From Desulfovibrio inopinatus DSM 10711 (GTDB lineage: Bacteria; Desulfobacterota; Desulfovibrionia; Desulfovibrionales; Desulfovibrionaceae), in assembly GCF_000429305.1 (NCBI RefSeq), contig NZ_AUBP01000005.1, forward strand, positions 1 to 64,000: a stretch of DNA of 64,000 nucleotides, read 5' to 3'. A program made the translations under genes and the position numbers. Of this stretch, positions 26,966-37,200 are shown piece by piece. Each line of letters starts with the position of its first letter. Position 1 is the first letter of the stretch. The notes under the pieces were generated by a model. That model ran no database searches, was not told the DNA's origin, and was given only the letters and a program-made list of their open reading frames with translations.

Positions 26966-29056
26966 CTAGACTTGTAACGCTGAAAAATCGGCCAGTCGTC
27001 CTAATCGAGAAACCAATGCCAACAGTAAATTCAGGCGATTAACACGTATATCAGCGTCGTCGCACATCACCATGACATTGTCGAAAAAACCGTCGACAAC
27101 AGGTCGTAATTCTCCAAGCAATCCGAAAAGATCGGAAAATGCGCTTTGTGTCCACAATTCATCAAAGCGTGGGCCCGTTGTTTCAAGAGCTCCCGCCAAA
27201 TCGCGTTCCGCCTGCTCTGCAAACAGTTCCGGACGGATGACTCCGGACAATTCTACACCAGCCTCATCACCCTGCTTGCGAATGATGTTGGCGGCACGCT
27301 TGAATGTCAAAACCGCCTGCTCGAAATCAGGACTTTGACTGAATTCATCAAGGGCTGCCAAGCGAGCGGCTAATCCGGGGACATCATCAACCCCACCACC
27401 CAAAGCGGCTTCAACAACCTTTGTGGCGTATCCTTTTCCTTGAAAATAGGCCCGGAGACGCTGACTTATGAAATCAAGCAATTTGTCCCGCGCTTCTTCA
27501 ACGGACAGGCGAAACGATGTGCCTTCGTACCCTGCAAACGCGTTGTCCACGATTTCAGATAAAGACAGGTGAAGATTGTGTTCCATCAGAATGCGGCACA
27601 CCCCAAGAGCTGCCCGACGTAAAGCATACGGGTCGGCTGCTCCAGTCGGAACCATGTCCAACCCGAAACACCCTGCCATCGTATCAAGCTTATCGGCCAT
27701 AGCCAACAATGCACCAGAGAGACTGGAGGGAACAGGGCTGTCCGGCCCTTCTGGGAGATATTGCTCTCCAATGGCTGTAGCTGTTTTCTCGCTCTCCCCT
27801 TTACGCTTTGTGTAAATGCTGCCCATGATGCCCTGAAGCTCAGCAAATTCGCCAACCATTTCAGAGACAAGGTCAGCTTTGGCCAAACGACCAGCTTGAG
27901 AAAGATCAAGCAAAAGCTGGGGATTGACAGACTTGGCAAACATGCCGCACAAGCGTTCCAAACGACGGGATTTATCTCCCATGCTACCCAGAGGTCCAAG
28001 AAACACAACATGTTCGAGCTTTTCCAGCCAGCGTTCAAGACTAACGGACAAGTCGGCTTCCCAAAAAAAGCGAGCATCTTCCAGACGTGCTTTCAGGACA
28101 CGCTCCCATCCCTTACGGACAAGCTCAAGGTCTTTCGGCACCAGGTTGATTGTCGTCAAGAAATATGGAAGCAGTTCGCCGTTCTTGCCTTCAATACCAA
28201 AGCTTTTTTGGTGGCCTTCCATGCTCGATAAGAGCACTTCACGCGGCACTTCGAGATATTTTTTATCGAAGGCACCACGAACGACCATTGGCGCTTCCAC
28301 CAGTCCCGATACTTCCTGGAGAAGAGAATCATTGAAGACAGGCATTCCATCCACTTCGCCAGCCAACGCCTGACATTGCTGAATAATTGTGTCGAGACGC
28401 GTCTGGGCATTGGTCACGATCCGACCTTGGTCGGTGATCAGGGATTCATAATCCGTTGCAGTCGGAATCTCCCAAGGACCATTTCCCATAACGCGGTGTC
28501 CGTAGGTCGTGCGGCCCGACACCACTCCAGCGAACGTAAAGTCAACGACCTTTTCATCAAGCAGTCCAACCACCCAGCGTACAGGTCGGCCAAATGTGGC
28601 ATCTTGACTGCCCCAACGCATCTTCTTCGGAAAACTCAACCGCTCCAAGACGTGCATGCAAACGGAAGGTAAAATAGACAGAGACGGCTCTCCGCCTGTT
28701 TTTTTCCGTACAGCGAGGTAATCACCCTTTTTGGTTTCCATGACAAAAACATCTTCGAGAACCACCCCCTGCCCCTTTGCAAAACCTGTTGCAGCAGGAG
28801 TCGGTGCGCCGTACGAATCATAGGCGATTTTGGCTGGAGGTCCCATCGCGACCTCTTCTTCTTGGCGAGTGATCTCGCTCATTCCTGTAACTTCCGCCGA
28901 CAGCCGCCGAGCCGTAACGTTGACACGCATGTCTTCGTATTCAATTTTAGTTTGTTCGAGTCCTTCGGCCAGAAGCGTACGCATATCTTTTGCCAGTGGG
29001 GCAAGAAACCGCGCCGGCATTTCCTCGTAGCCAATTTCAAATAAAAACGTTGCCAT
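26966..29056 (-). CDS. glyS: Glycyl-tRNA synthetase beta subunit
   Basis: Partner of GlyQ in the bacterial alpha2-beta2 glycyl-tRNA synthetase; the beta subunit binds tRNA. It has 696 residues starting MATFLFEIGYEEMPARFL, a typical GlyS start. GRPVRWVVGLLD, GHRVMG and the C-terminal HD-like and DALR-type anticodon regions (ANIIRKQ, FFDNVMVM) are visible. The ATG at 29056 is chosen over an upstream frame start because it matches the family and AAGGATG precedes it. It follows glyQ by 60 bp. Confidence 0.96.
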   Translation of the reverse strand: MATFLFEIGYEEMPARFLAPLAKDMRTLLAEGLEQTKIEYEDMRVNVTARRLSAEVTGMSEITRQEEEVAMGPPAKIAYDSYGAPTPAATGFAKGQGVVLEDVFVMETKKGDYLAVRKKTGGEPSLSILPSVCMHVLERLSFPKKMRWGSQDATFGRPVRWVVGLLDEKVVDFTFAGVVSGRTTYGHRVMGNGPWEIPTATDYESLITDQGRIVTNAQTRLDTIIQQCQALAGEVDGMPVFNDSLLQEVSGLVEAPMVVRGAFDKKYLEVPREVLLSSMEGHQKSFGIEGKNGELLPYFLTTINLVPKDLELVRKGWERVLKARLEDARFFWEADLSVSLERWLEKLEHVVFLGPLGSMGDKSRRLERLCGMFAKSVNPQLLLDLSQAGRLAKADLVSEMVGEFAELQGIMGSIYTKRKGESEKTATAIGEQYLPEGPDSPVPSSLSGALLAMADKLDTMAGCFGLDMVPTGAADPYALRRAALGVCRILMEHNLHLSLSEIVDNAFAGYEGTSFRLSVEEARDKLLDFISQRLRAYFQGKGYATKVVEAALGGGVDDVPGLAARLAALDEFSQSPDFEQAVLTFKRAANIIRKQGDEAGVELSGVIRPELFAEQAERDLAGALETTGPRFDELWTQSAFSDLFGLLGELRPVVDGFFDNVMVMCDDADIRVNRLNLLLALVSRLGRLADFSALQV

Positions 29057-29116
29057 GTGCTTGCATCCTTCATTGTCAGACACAGTGACTTTCTCACACT
29101 GCGTCATGCCTGGTAT

Positions 29117-30013
29117 TTAATCCTGCAACAACAGCGCGGCTTGCTCACGGTCAAGCATGGGAAACTCCAACTCACGGCGTTGAACCGCATAGAGTCGCGC
29201 CAACGCCGAGGCCAGATTGCGGACCCGTGTGATATAACCGGTGCGCTCCGTAATGGAGATCGCGCCACGCGCTTCAAGCAGGTTGAAGGTGTGCGAGCAT
29301 TTCAGGCAATAATCATAGGCAGGCCACGGAAGACCGGCTTCACAAAGCCGTTTGCATTCAGCTTCATAGGAATTAAAGAAGCCAAGCAACATCTCGGGAT
29401 CGCTTTCATCGAAATTGTATTTGGAATGTTCCACTTCTGCTTGATGGTATACATGCCCATATGTCACCGTATCGTTCCACATCAGGTCATATACGGATTC
29501 TTTCTGCTGCAAATACATGGAGATACGCTCAAGACCATATGTAATTTCCACGCTGACCGGCGTGAGGTCAATACCACCGGTTTGCTGAAAATACGTAAAC
29601 TGCGTGACTTCCATGCCATCCAACCAGACTTCCCAACCAAGTCCCCAAGCGCCAAGCGTGGGCGACTCCCAGTCATCTTCGACAAATCGGATATCATGCT
29701 CTGCCGGGCTGATGCCAAGCGCTTCCAGGCTTTGTAAATACATATCCTGAACATTATCCGGTGAAGGTTTGAGAATCACTTGAAATTGATAAAAATGCTG
29801 CAGTCGGTTGGGGTTATCCCCGTATCGACCATCCGTTGGCCGCCGTGACGGTTCGACATAGCACACATTCCAAGGCTCGGGACCGATGACGCGAAAGAAC
29901 GTGGATGGATTGAATGTACCTGCCCCAACTTCGATGTCGTATGGCTGGACAAGAATACAACCTTGCTTGGTCCAGTACTCCTGCAAGGTCAAAATAACGT
30001 TTTGGAAATGCAT
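29117..30013 (-). CDS. glyQ: Glycyl-tRNA synthetase alpha subunit
   Basis: Catalytic class II subunit of the heterotetrameric glycyl-tRNA synthetase. The 298 residues start [19 protein letters not shown] and contain [19 protein letters not shown], the motif 2 region [19 protein letters not shown], and [11 protein letters not shown] near the active site. All match the family closely. AGGAG lies six bases before the ATG. Followed directly by glyS. Confidence 0.97.
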   Translation of the reverse strand: MHFQNVILTLQEYWTKQGCILVQPYDIEVGAGTFNPSTFFRVIGPEPWNVCYVEPSRRPTDGRYGDNPNRLQHFYQFQVILKPSPDNVQDMYLQSLEALGISPAEHDIRFVEDDWESPTLGAWGLGWEVWLDGMEVTQFTYFQQTGGIDLTPVSVEITYGLERISMYLQQKESVYDLMWNDTVTYGHVYHQAEVEHSKYNFDESDPEMLLGFFNSYEAECKRLCEAGLPWPAYDYCLKCSHTFNLLEARGAISITERTGYITRVRNLASALARLYAVQRRELEFPMLDREQAALLLQD

Positions 30014-30135
30014 GGATGGCTCCTGACATGAATTGCTGATTGAAATACGTAAAAAATTTCCAGTTTCGCAGGACAGTCTTTGTATCCCCTACGAAATGCA
30101 CACAAGCTCTGCGTGTTGCTGTGTCGATAACTCGA

Positions 30136-30891
30136 TCATGAAGCGATGAATCGACCATCTTTCCAGTTCAGCCCCAGATGACGACCGACAAACCGATCAA
30201 TGATAATATCGAGTTCCCTGGCCGACTCTTCCGTCACAATCAAACCACTCCACGCGGGTGGATCACTCATCGCGACAGCAGCAATAATATCAAGCGTCCA
30301 AGGATCAAGGTTGATAACGTCCTTCTCTCCATCGTTGGCGCAGTCCGAGCATACAATGCTTCCTTCTCCAGTATGGACCTGGACCACTCCCTGTACAGCT
30401 GGATCGTGTGGGCGGTTACATCGACAACAGAACGTTGTTTGCGGAAAAACTCCCTGCTGTAGTAAAACTTTTAGCCGAAAAAACACGGGGAGCATGGCCG
30501 GCGTCTGGTTCTCCCCATTGATAGCATCCAGCGTGTTCGTCATCAGTTCAAATGCAGTTTGGGCTCCTTCAGGGCCGATATGGACCGCATCAAAAAACTG
30601 AAGACAATTCACCGCCGCTCCCAATTTGGAGGGATCACGGCGAAGATTTGGGTATCCGTTTATAAGAGAACCTTCAAGGAGTTGCAGGTATTTTCCATTT
30701 CCAGGGGAGCGGATGGTGAAAAGTACGTGATTGAAGACATCAAGGCATCCACAAAAACGACGCCGGCTTCGCAATCCTCCAAACGCAAATGCCGTAAATA
30801 CACCGCGGTGAGGTGAGAATAATTTGAGCCAAAGGTCATTCTCTTTGACTCGTCCAGTCTTCAGGATCAACGTCTGCTCAGTAGACTCCAT
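30136..30891 (-). CDS. recO: DNA repair protein RecO
   Basis: Recombination mediator that, with RecR, loads RecA onto SSB-coated DNA. The 251 residues have the N-terminal OB-fold region (TLILKTGRVKENDLWLKLFSP). A helical middle follows, with a zinc-finger-like set CCRCNRP...CSDC at about residues 154-182. The start is at 30891 with a weak AAGG upstream. It sits in the mfd-to-glyS gene run on the minus strand, 73 bp after the rodZ-like gene. Confidence 0.9.
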   Translation of the reverse strand: MESTEQTLILKTGRVKENDLWLKLFSPHRGVFTAFAFGGLRSRRRFCGCLDVFNHVLFTIRSPGNGKYLQLLEGSLINGYPNLRRDPSKLGAAVNCLQFFDAVHIGPEGAQTAFELMTNTLDAINGENQTPAMLPVFFRLKVLLQQGVFPQTTFCCRCNRPHDPAVQGVVQVHTGEGSIVCSDCANDGEKDVINLDPWTLDIIAAVAMSDPPAWSGLIVTEESARELDIIIDRFVGRHLGLNWKDGRFIAS

Positions 30892-30964
30892 GATCGCAAC
30901 GCCTTGGAACCGGAAAGGTAGTCCTGTTCCTCATACTCCGGCAATATTCGTCTTCAATCCAGAT

Positions 30965-31936
30965 TTATTGAAAATGCAAGGTCTTCACTTCACCCCGAGC
31001 TGCAGTAAGGGGATATGGTTCTCCATTCAGAGTCACCGAGACTCCTCCTGCATTACCGACGCGCATGATGTAATTGCCTTCGAACTTGGCGACAAAACGT
31101 TGTCCTTTTTTCAAGAATATTTCTTTCAGGTTCGTGGAGTCGGTACCAGCTTCGAGCCAACATGGCTGATTTGCAAAGACTTCAACCCACTTTTTCCCGT
31201 CTTCAAGAGCCATCGCCTTCTCGGCTGCATTTGCATCAGTGCCTTCAGCCTGTTGTCCAGCGTCAGTCAACGATTTTGATGACATCGATGTCGGAGGTTC
31301 ATTCGCTACGTCATCTGTTGAAAGAGTTTGCGGTGTGTTGATGCTTTGACTTGCAGAAGATTCTTGCATGACGTTTTGTTGAGGAATCGGCGTTGGCGTC
31401 GCAGTCTGGGACATTTGCTCGGTTGATGTCTCCGTTGAAGAAGTCTCCGAATTTGCCGGGGGCTCGGTTGATGCCGTTTTCGAAGAAAAAATGTCTGAGA
31501 GAAAGCTCATGTTAACAAGATCTTTCTGACTCGCCTGCCGCGAAAACAAAAACCACACGCCTCCCGCAATAATGACGAGGAACAGAACTATTGCAACAAA
31601 AAGTGTTGTATTCGAGGAAGATCCACCGCCGGCTCGAATGCGTGTGGAAGCTTCAGACGCATCGATTCGAGAAACTTCTCGAATCGGCTCCGTCTCCATG
31701 ACGAAAATTTCCGACAAGATTTCATTGAGTTCATCCTGGTCAAAACCGAGCAGACGACCATAATTTTTGATGAACCCTTTGGCGTACACGGGATGAGGCA
31801 ATTCTTCTTGCCGACCACCTTCTATTGCTTCCAGGCAATGACGGCTAATTTTAATTTGATCGGCTACGTCCTTTACACTCAACTCTTGCCGCTCTCGCTC
31901 TTCACGAAGGGCTGTGCCCAATTCCAGCAAATCCAT
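30965..31936 (-). CDS. RodZ-like cytoskeletal membrane protein
   Basis: A 323-residue single-pass protein with the RodZ layout. It has an N-terminal HTH domain of the Xre type (about residues 4-75, with LSVKDVADQIKISRHCLEAIEGG). A transmembrane segment lies at about 111-132. A long Ser/Thr/Pro/Gln-rich periplasmic linker and a C-terminal DUF4115-like beta domain follow (CWLEAGTDSTNLKEIFLKKGQ). RodZ links MreB to the elongasome. Because the HTH is kept, a regulatory role cannot be excluded. GAAGGAGAG precedes the ATG. Confidence 0.85.
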   Translation of the reverse strand: MDLLELGTALREERERQELSVKDVADQIKISRHCLEAIEGGRQEELPHPVYAKGFIKNYGRLLGFDQDELNEILSEIFVMETEPIREVSRIDASEASTRIRAGGGSSSNTTLFVAIVLFLVIIAGGVWFLFSRQASQKDLVNMSFLSDIFSSKTASTEPPANSETSSTETSTEQMSQTATPTPIPQQNVMQESSASQSINTPQTLSTDDVANEPPTSMSSKSLTDAGQQAEGTDANAAEKAMALEDGKKWVEVFANQPCWLEAGTDSTNLKEIFLKKGQRFVAKFEGNYIMRVGNAGGVSVTLNGEPYPLTAARGEVKTLHFQ

Positions 31937-32034
31937 ACCCCTCTCTCCTTCGTCTTGCCGGCTATTCCAGCCTCGTTGCGTTATGAACCGGTTGACTCCG
32001 GTAAAACCGGGATCTCTTGCGTTTATTGTCGACT

Positions 32035-32997
32035 TTATTCGTCTAAACGAATTTTAATGACCGCTCGTGTTCGCAACTGTTCCAAATACTCGTGGAATCG
32101 CTTTTCCAATTTTGTTTTATACAGCATTTCATACAGTTGCTTGTTTGCCATTTGATCCACAGACAACTGAGGAGCGTCGGTGGTGACGTTTGAATCCAAA
32201 TACGTCAAAAGGATGTATTTTCCTTCCATTTGCACTGGTTCCGATATTTCACCAGGGGAAACACTGGAAAGCGCCTTTTGCAACTGCGGTGCAAGATCAC
32301 CAATGGTAATATTCCCCAAATGTCCACCTTGAGCAGCACCGGGGCCGGAAGAATATTGTTTGGCAGCTTGGCTGAACGTCAAAGAACCGGACGCTATGCG
32401 TTGTGCAATGGAGTTAACGGTTGCAGCATCCGAAACCATAATCAAGCCAATTGCTTTTGTATTCGATGGCGTCGCTGCGGCAGTCGGTATTGGAGCACCC
32501 GTTTCTTTAAATGATGCAAGTTCCTCATCCGTTACCACAACTTTGCGATTCACCTGAAAAGCCAGTAATTGTTTTTTTACAAGCTCTCTCTTGAGACTTT
32601 TTTCATATTCTTGTCGTGTCAGACCTTGTTGCCGCAATGCGACCTCAAATTGCGAATCTGTAAGGTTCTTGCTTTTTTGAAACTCGCGGATATGCGTACG
32701 AATATCTTTTTCTGTAACTTTTATTCCATAACGTTCCGCTTCTTGTCGAAGCAAAATATCATCAATGAGATTCATCAAAATCTTTTGACGCAAATTGTGC
32801 TTTGTTGCTGCGTCAAGATCTGAAGATTTTTTCTTGGCTTGCTTGAGATATACATCCATCATCTGGTCGACCTCAAACAACGTAACAATTTCTCCATTGA
32901 CGACGGCAACAACTTTATCCACAACGTCTTGAGCGAAACAAGAAACATTGGAGACAAGAAATATGAGAAACAGGATGGAGAGACATTTTCGCGTCAC
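32035..32997 (-). CDS. SurA-like periplasmic peptidyl-prolyl isomerase
   Basis: A 320-residue exported chaperone. The signal peptide is LSILFLIFLVSNVSCFAQ, followed by a SurA N-terminal domain (VDKVVAVVNGEIVTLFEVDQMM). A parvulin domain follows (about residues 180-275), with SLTFSQAAKQYSSGPGAAQGGHLGNI. It helps fold outer-membrane proteins. The GTG at 32997, with GGAGG six bases upstream, is preferred over the TTG at 33015. It is paired with a second SurA-like gene (33158), and both lie between mfd and the rodZ-like gene. Confidence 0.87.
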   Translation of the reverse strand: MTRKCLSILFLIFLVSNVSCFAQDVVDKVVAVVNGEIVTLFEVDQMMDVYLKQAKKKSSDLDAATKHNLRQKILMNLIDDILLRQEAERYGIKVTEKDIRTHIREFQKSKNLTDSQFEVALRQQGLTRQEYEKSLKRELVKKQLLAFQVNRKVVVTDEELASFKETGAPIPTAAATPSNTKAIGLIMVSDAATVNSIAQRIASGSLTFSQAAKQYSSGPGAAQGGHLGNITIGDLAPQLQKALSSVSPGEISEPVQMEGKYILLTYLDSNVTTDAPQLSVDQMANKQLYEMLYKTKLEKRFHEYLEQLRTRAVIKIRLDE

Positions 32998-33157
32998 ATT
33001 ATCCTCCGAATACAATCAATTAGACATCCAATACCGAAAAATAACTTCGATAATACCTTAACAAAGGGACAAGCTATTTCGGTAAATTGTCAACACCGCA
33101 CTCTCAAATTCAAGTTTCAACTCGTGTAGTCTGAATTCTTCTCGGATGCAACGAACA

Positions 33158-34270
33158 TTAGGGACCTTTCTGCGATGCGCGTGGAGCTGATGTTTCGGAT
33201 TCTTCAACGTTTTCCAGATGCTCCGTATCTGTATCGGAGGAATTAAAAGCTGAAAGGCTCTGCTCATGAACGACATCGGCAATAGAAAAATTGGGAAGAA
33301 GATGACTACTCACAGCAATGTCGGCCGCTTGTACTGTCCCGGCAAGCCATTTGGAAAATGCCATTTTTCGTTTCTTTTCCAAAACCGCTTGCTGTGACAG
33401 TGGAAACGCTCTGGCCGCGTCTAGTTGCTGTGCAGAAATATCTTCAACAAATACGAAACCTTGAAACCCCATGTCTGCTTTAAATACAATGGGTTTATGC
33501 TGTGTGCGGGATTGCTCAATGGGTGTAATCCACTCTTGGGGAATCCGCTCTACCGGTAAAAAAAGCTCTTCTTGGTGAATATGTTCCATGGCCTTCGGAA
33601 GTGACGTCCCCTGATGTTCGTCTTGCGACATAGAACGAGCAGCCTCCATAACGGTCTCTTCACGGGGGCCTTGCAGGAAAAAAAAGCGAATGCGCCGAGG
33701 TTGATAGAATTCACTGGGATGGTCTTTGTAATATTGCGCAGCCTCAGCGATCTCAACTGTTATAGAGGGATCAATGACTGTCCGCAAAAATTTTTCAAAT
33801 GCGAGGTCACGCCGAAAACTCCGCTCCCACATGTCCTTATCAATGTTCTCCTCACGTAATACGGCAGCCTTATCTTTGGTTCCATATTCAGCAAAAATAC
33901 GGTCTGAGGCTTGCTCAAACTCGACCTCGTCCACCGCAAGTCCTTGTTTTTCAAGCTCCTGTTCAACGAGTTTCGCAACAATGAGGTCCGCCAACGCCGC
34001 ACCAAATTCTTCACGAAATACTTGAGGGTTTGAAGCAATGTCATGAGGGCGACCGTAATTGGCTAGATCGAAGGTAAATTTGAGGTCATCATAAAGAATG
34101 GGTTCCCCATTCACCGTTGCCACGGTGCCGGTTTGTTCATCCTTCCCCAAACAACCGACAACCATGGAACAAAGCAGAAGAACACAAAGCAAGGGTGTCC
34201 ATCGTTTACCCCATTTGAACGAACACGAAATCGGAAAGGATAATACGCATTGAAATATTGACATCACCAT
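33158..34270 (-). CDS. SurA N-terminal domain lipoprotein, PrsA-like
   Basis: A 370-residue lipoprotein with lipobox VVGC near residue 40. A SurA_N-type domain follows (GTVATVNGEPILYDDLKFTFD and LIVAKLVEQELEKQGLAV), then a probable but degenerate parvulin-like region (FYQPRRIRFFFLQGP). It resembles PrsA-type foldases anchored in a membrane; isomerase activity is doubtful. The signal peptide is preceded by about 20 residues, so the true start may be internal; ATGs at 34270 and 34264 both lack a strong ribosome binding site. It begins 3 bp after the mfd stop, implying cotranscription. Confidence 0.82.
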   Translation of the reverse strand: MVMSIFQCVLSFPISCSFKWGKRWTPLLCVLLLCSMVVGCLGKDEQTGTVATVNGEPILYDDLKFTFDLANYGRPHDIASNPQVFREEFGAALADLIVAKLVEQELEKQGLAVDEVEFEQASDRIFAEYGTKDKAAVLREENIDKDMWERSFRRDLAFEKFLRTVIDPSITVEIAEAAQYYKDHPSEFYQPRRIRFFFLQGPREETVMEAARSMSQDEHQGTSLPKAMEHIHQEELFLPVERIPQEWITPIEQSRTQHKPIVFKADMGFQGFVFVEDISAQQLDAARAFPLSQQAVLEKKRKMAFSKWLAGTVQAADIAVSSHLLPNFSIADVVHEQSLSAFNSSDTDTEHLENVEESETSAPRASQKGP

Positions 34271-34273
34271 GCA

Positions 34274-37200
34274 TTACACCAATTCAGAGAGCGCATCACA
34301 GGCTTTGGCAAGAGAAACCGGGAGTACTTCGTTGTCGGGAAGTCGCCATTCCAGTCCTGCCGGAGGAAGCAATTTTGAATTTTTGCTGTGTGCATCAACG
34401 AACGCGAATATCCGAGTTGGATCAACTGCCTGACTATCCTTCGCCCAATGCATGACAACTTTTCGAGTAGACAAATCCGCTTTCTCAACACCGAGTTTTG
34501 CCATCGTTCGCTTCAATGACAGCGCTGCCAGGAAATTTTCCAACTCTTCAGGTACATGTCCATAACGGTCCACCATATCGGCCCGAATTCCGGCCAGTCG
34601 CGCGTCATCCTCAGCGCTGGTCATGGCTTTGTACCAACGCAACCGCTCCGCAGCATCTTCAATGTAAGTTTCGGGAATGCGCGCCTTGACACCGAATGTC
34701 AATTCCGGTTCGGTTTCGGTTTTTGGAGCTTCTCCTTTCAACCGGCGCACCTCGTCTTCCAGCATTTCCAGAAAAAAATCGAGACCAATTTTTGCGATAT
34801 GTCCTGACTGGGCTTCTCCAAGAATATTTCCGGCACCGCGTAGTCGCAAATCCTCCATTGCCACTTGAAATCCCGCCCCGAGATAATCCATATCCAAAAT
34901 GACGCGAAGCCGCTTTTTTGAAATTTCTGAAAGCGCATCCAGCGACGGTGTCATAAAATATGCGTATGCTTGGCGCTCACTTCGACCAACTCGCCCACGA
35001 AGCTGGTAGAGCTGGCCAAGCCCGAACATGTGCGCCTGATCAACAATCAATGTATTAGCGCGGGGAAAATCCAAGCCGGATTCAATGATAGCCGTACAGA
35101 CAAGGATATCAATCTCACCATGCCAGAACTTATGCATGGCTTCTTCAAGCTGTTTTTCCGGCATTTGGCCATGCGCCATGCCGATTCGTGCATTCGGTGC
35201 AAGTGTAGCGACTTTCGCAGTAACAGTCTCCAGATCTTGCACCCGATTATGCACATAAAATACTTGCCCTTCTCTATCGAGCTCGCGTTGGATGATCTTG
35301 GCGAGCATGGCATCGTCGCGTTCAATGAGCGCCGTTTCAACCGGTTTTCTATCCGTTGGCGGAGTTTCAATAACGCTTAATCCACGTAAGCCGGACATGG
35401 ATAACTGTAAGGTACGTGGAATCGGTGTTGCCGTCAGCGTCAGCGCATCAATATTCTTCCGCATCTCCTTGATGCGTTCTTTATGTTTCACGCCGAAACG
35501 CTGCTCTTCATCGAGAATAAGTAATCCCAGGTTTGGAAATATCACGTCTTTGGAGAGCAACCGGTGGGTACCGATAAGAATGTCAATCTGACCTCGCGCA
35601 ACCTCATTCAGGACAACTTTCTGCCGTTTTGCTGGGACAAAACGACTGAGCATGCCGACCTTCACGGGAAATCCTTCCATACGCTTGCTCAAATTCTGAA
35701 AATGTTGTTCAGCCAAGACGGTTGTTGGACACAGAATCGCGACTTGTTTTCCATCGAGAACAGCTCGAAACGCGGCCCGCATTGCAACTTCGGTTTTCCC
35801 GAATCCGACATCGCCGCAGACGAGACGGTCCATCGGTTCCGGACGTTCCATGTCGCGAAAAACTTCGGCAATAACCCGTTCCTGATCGGGAGTTTCCTCA
35901 AAGCCGAATGTTGCTTCAAATTCCCAGTACAAGTCGTCCATCGGGCCGTATGCATATCCCTTGGCCACCTTGCGAAATGCATACATTTCAACAAGATTTT
36001 TGGCGATGCGTTCAATGGCCTTCTGGGCTCGTGAACGTGATGCCTTCCACCGTGTCCCTCCAAGCTTGTCGAGCGATGGTGAAGCGCCTTCCGGTCCCTT
36101 AAAGCGTTTTACCAACGAAAGTCGGTCTACCGGCAAGTAGAGTTTATCGTCGGCGTCAAACATGAGCAGCAAAAAGTCGTTGGCAACCGTGCCAATATTC
36201 AGTCGAGACAATCCTTCAAATCGACAAACGCCATAATCACGATGCACAAGCAAATCATCGGGATTAATATCATCGAAGCTTGTCAATCCTTCGAAGGCTT
36301 TCTTTGCTGCAGCGTCATGCGTTGAACTTCCGGAAGGTTGCAAGATATCTTCAGCGAGAATCAACGTCTGATTCCAGTCGATATCCATCCCTTTTTTCAA
36401 AGGCGATATGAGTGCAAACAACCCGGTGGCATCAAGGCCGTACTCAGTATGAAATCCCAGCCCATCGCTGGCTGTCATTTTCAGGAATTTGTCGCGGGAC
36501 CGCTTTGTATGAAACGAAAGAATTGTCTGTCGACGAGTTTTGTTCCAGTCGGCTAACGCTTTGACAAGTGTAGCCCAGGGCCGACGTAGTTCATCCGGCT
36601 TCCAAAATAAGTCATGAAAACTTTCTAATGATCGTTCCGGTAAATCGACACCGGATTTTCCATGCCCATATAACAAGTCCTCAAAAATAATCTGAGGAGC
36701 ATCAACCCAGACGTTGCGTGCCGACCCTTCTGGCCAGACGATCATGTCACGAGGCCAGCCCCCTTCAAGAGCTGTTCGTTCTTCTGCGAAAAATTCACGC
36801 CAGGCGAATTCCTGTTCTTCAATACGCGGCCGAAGTTCTGTTGCTCGGGCCAATACAAACACCGTATCAGCGGGAAACCATTCTTCAAGACGCGTGGGAT
36901 TCTCATAAAACAAGCCGGGCCACATCAACCCTTCCTGTCTCTCAAGCTGATCATCAAGTTGGGTCATGAGATGACGAGACAACTCACCCGTTGTCGCCTT
37001 CTCTTTCCACATACTTCGAGCCTTGGTCACGAGCCCAGGAGACGGCACCGCCGGTGCGGCCGGCAAAATAACCGCGCTATCGAGTTCTCTCAGAGAGCGT
37101 TGGCTCGATTGATCGAAAAGGCGTAATGCCTCGACTTCTTCGCCAAAAAATTCAAGGCGGACAGGATGCTTGTATCCAGGAGGAAAGACATCAAGAATAT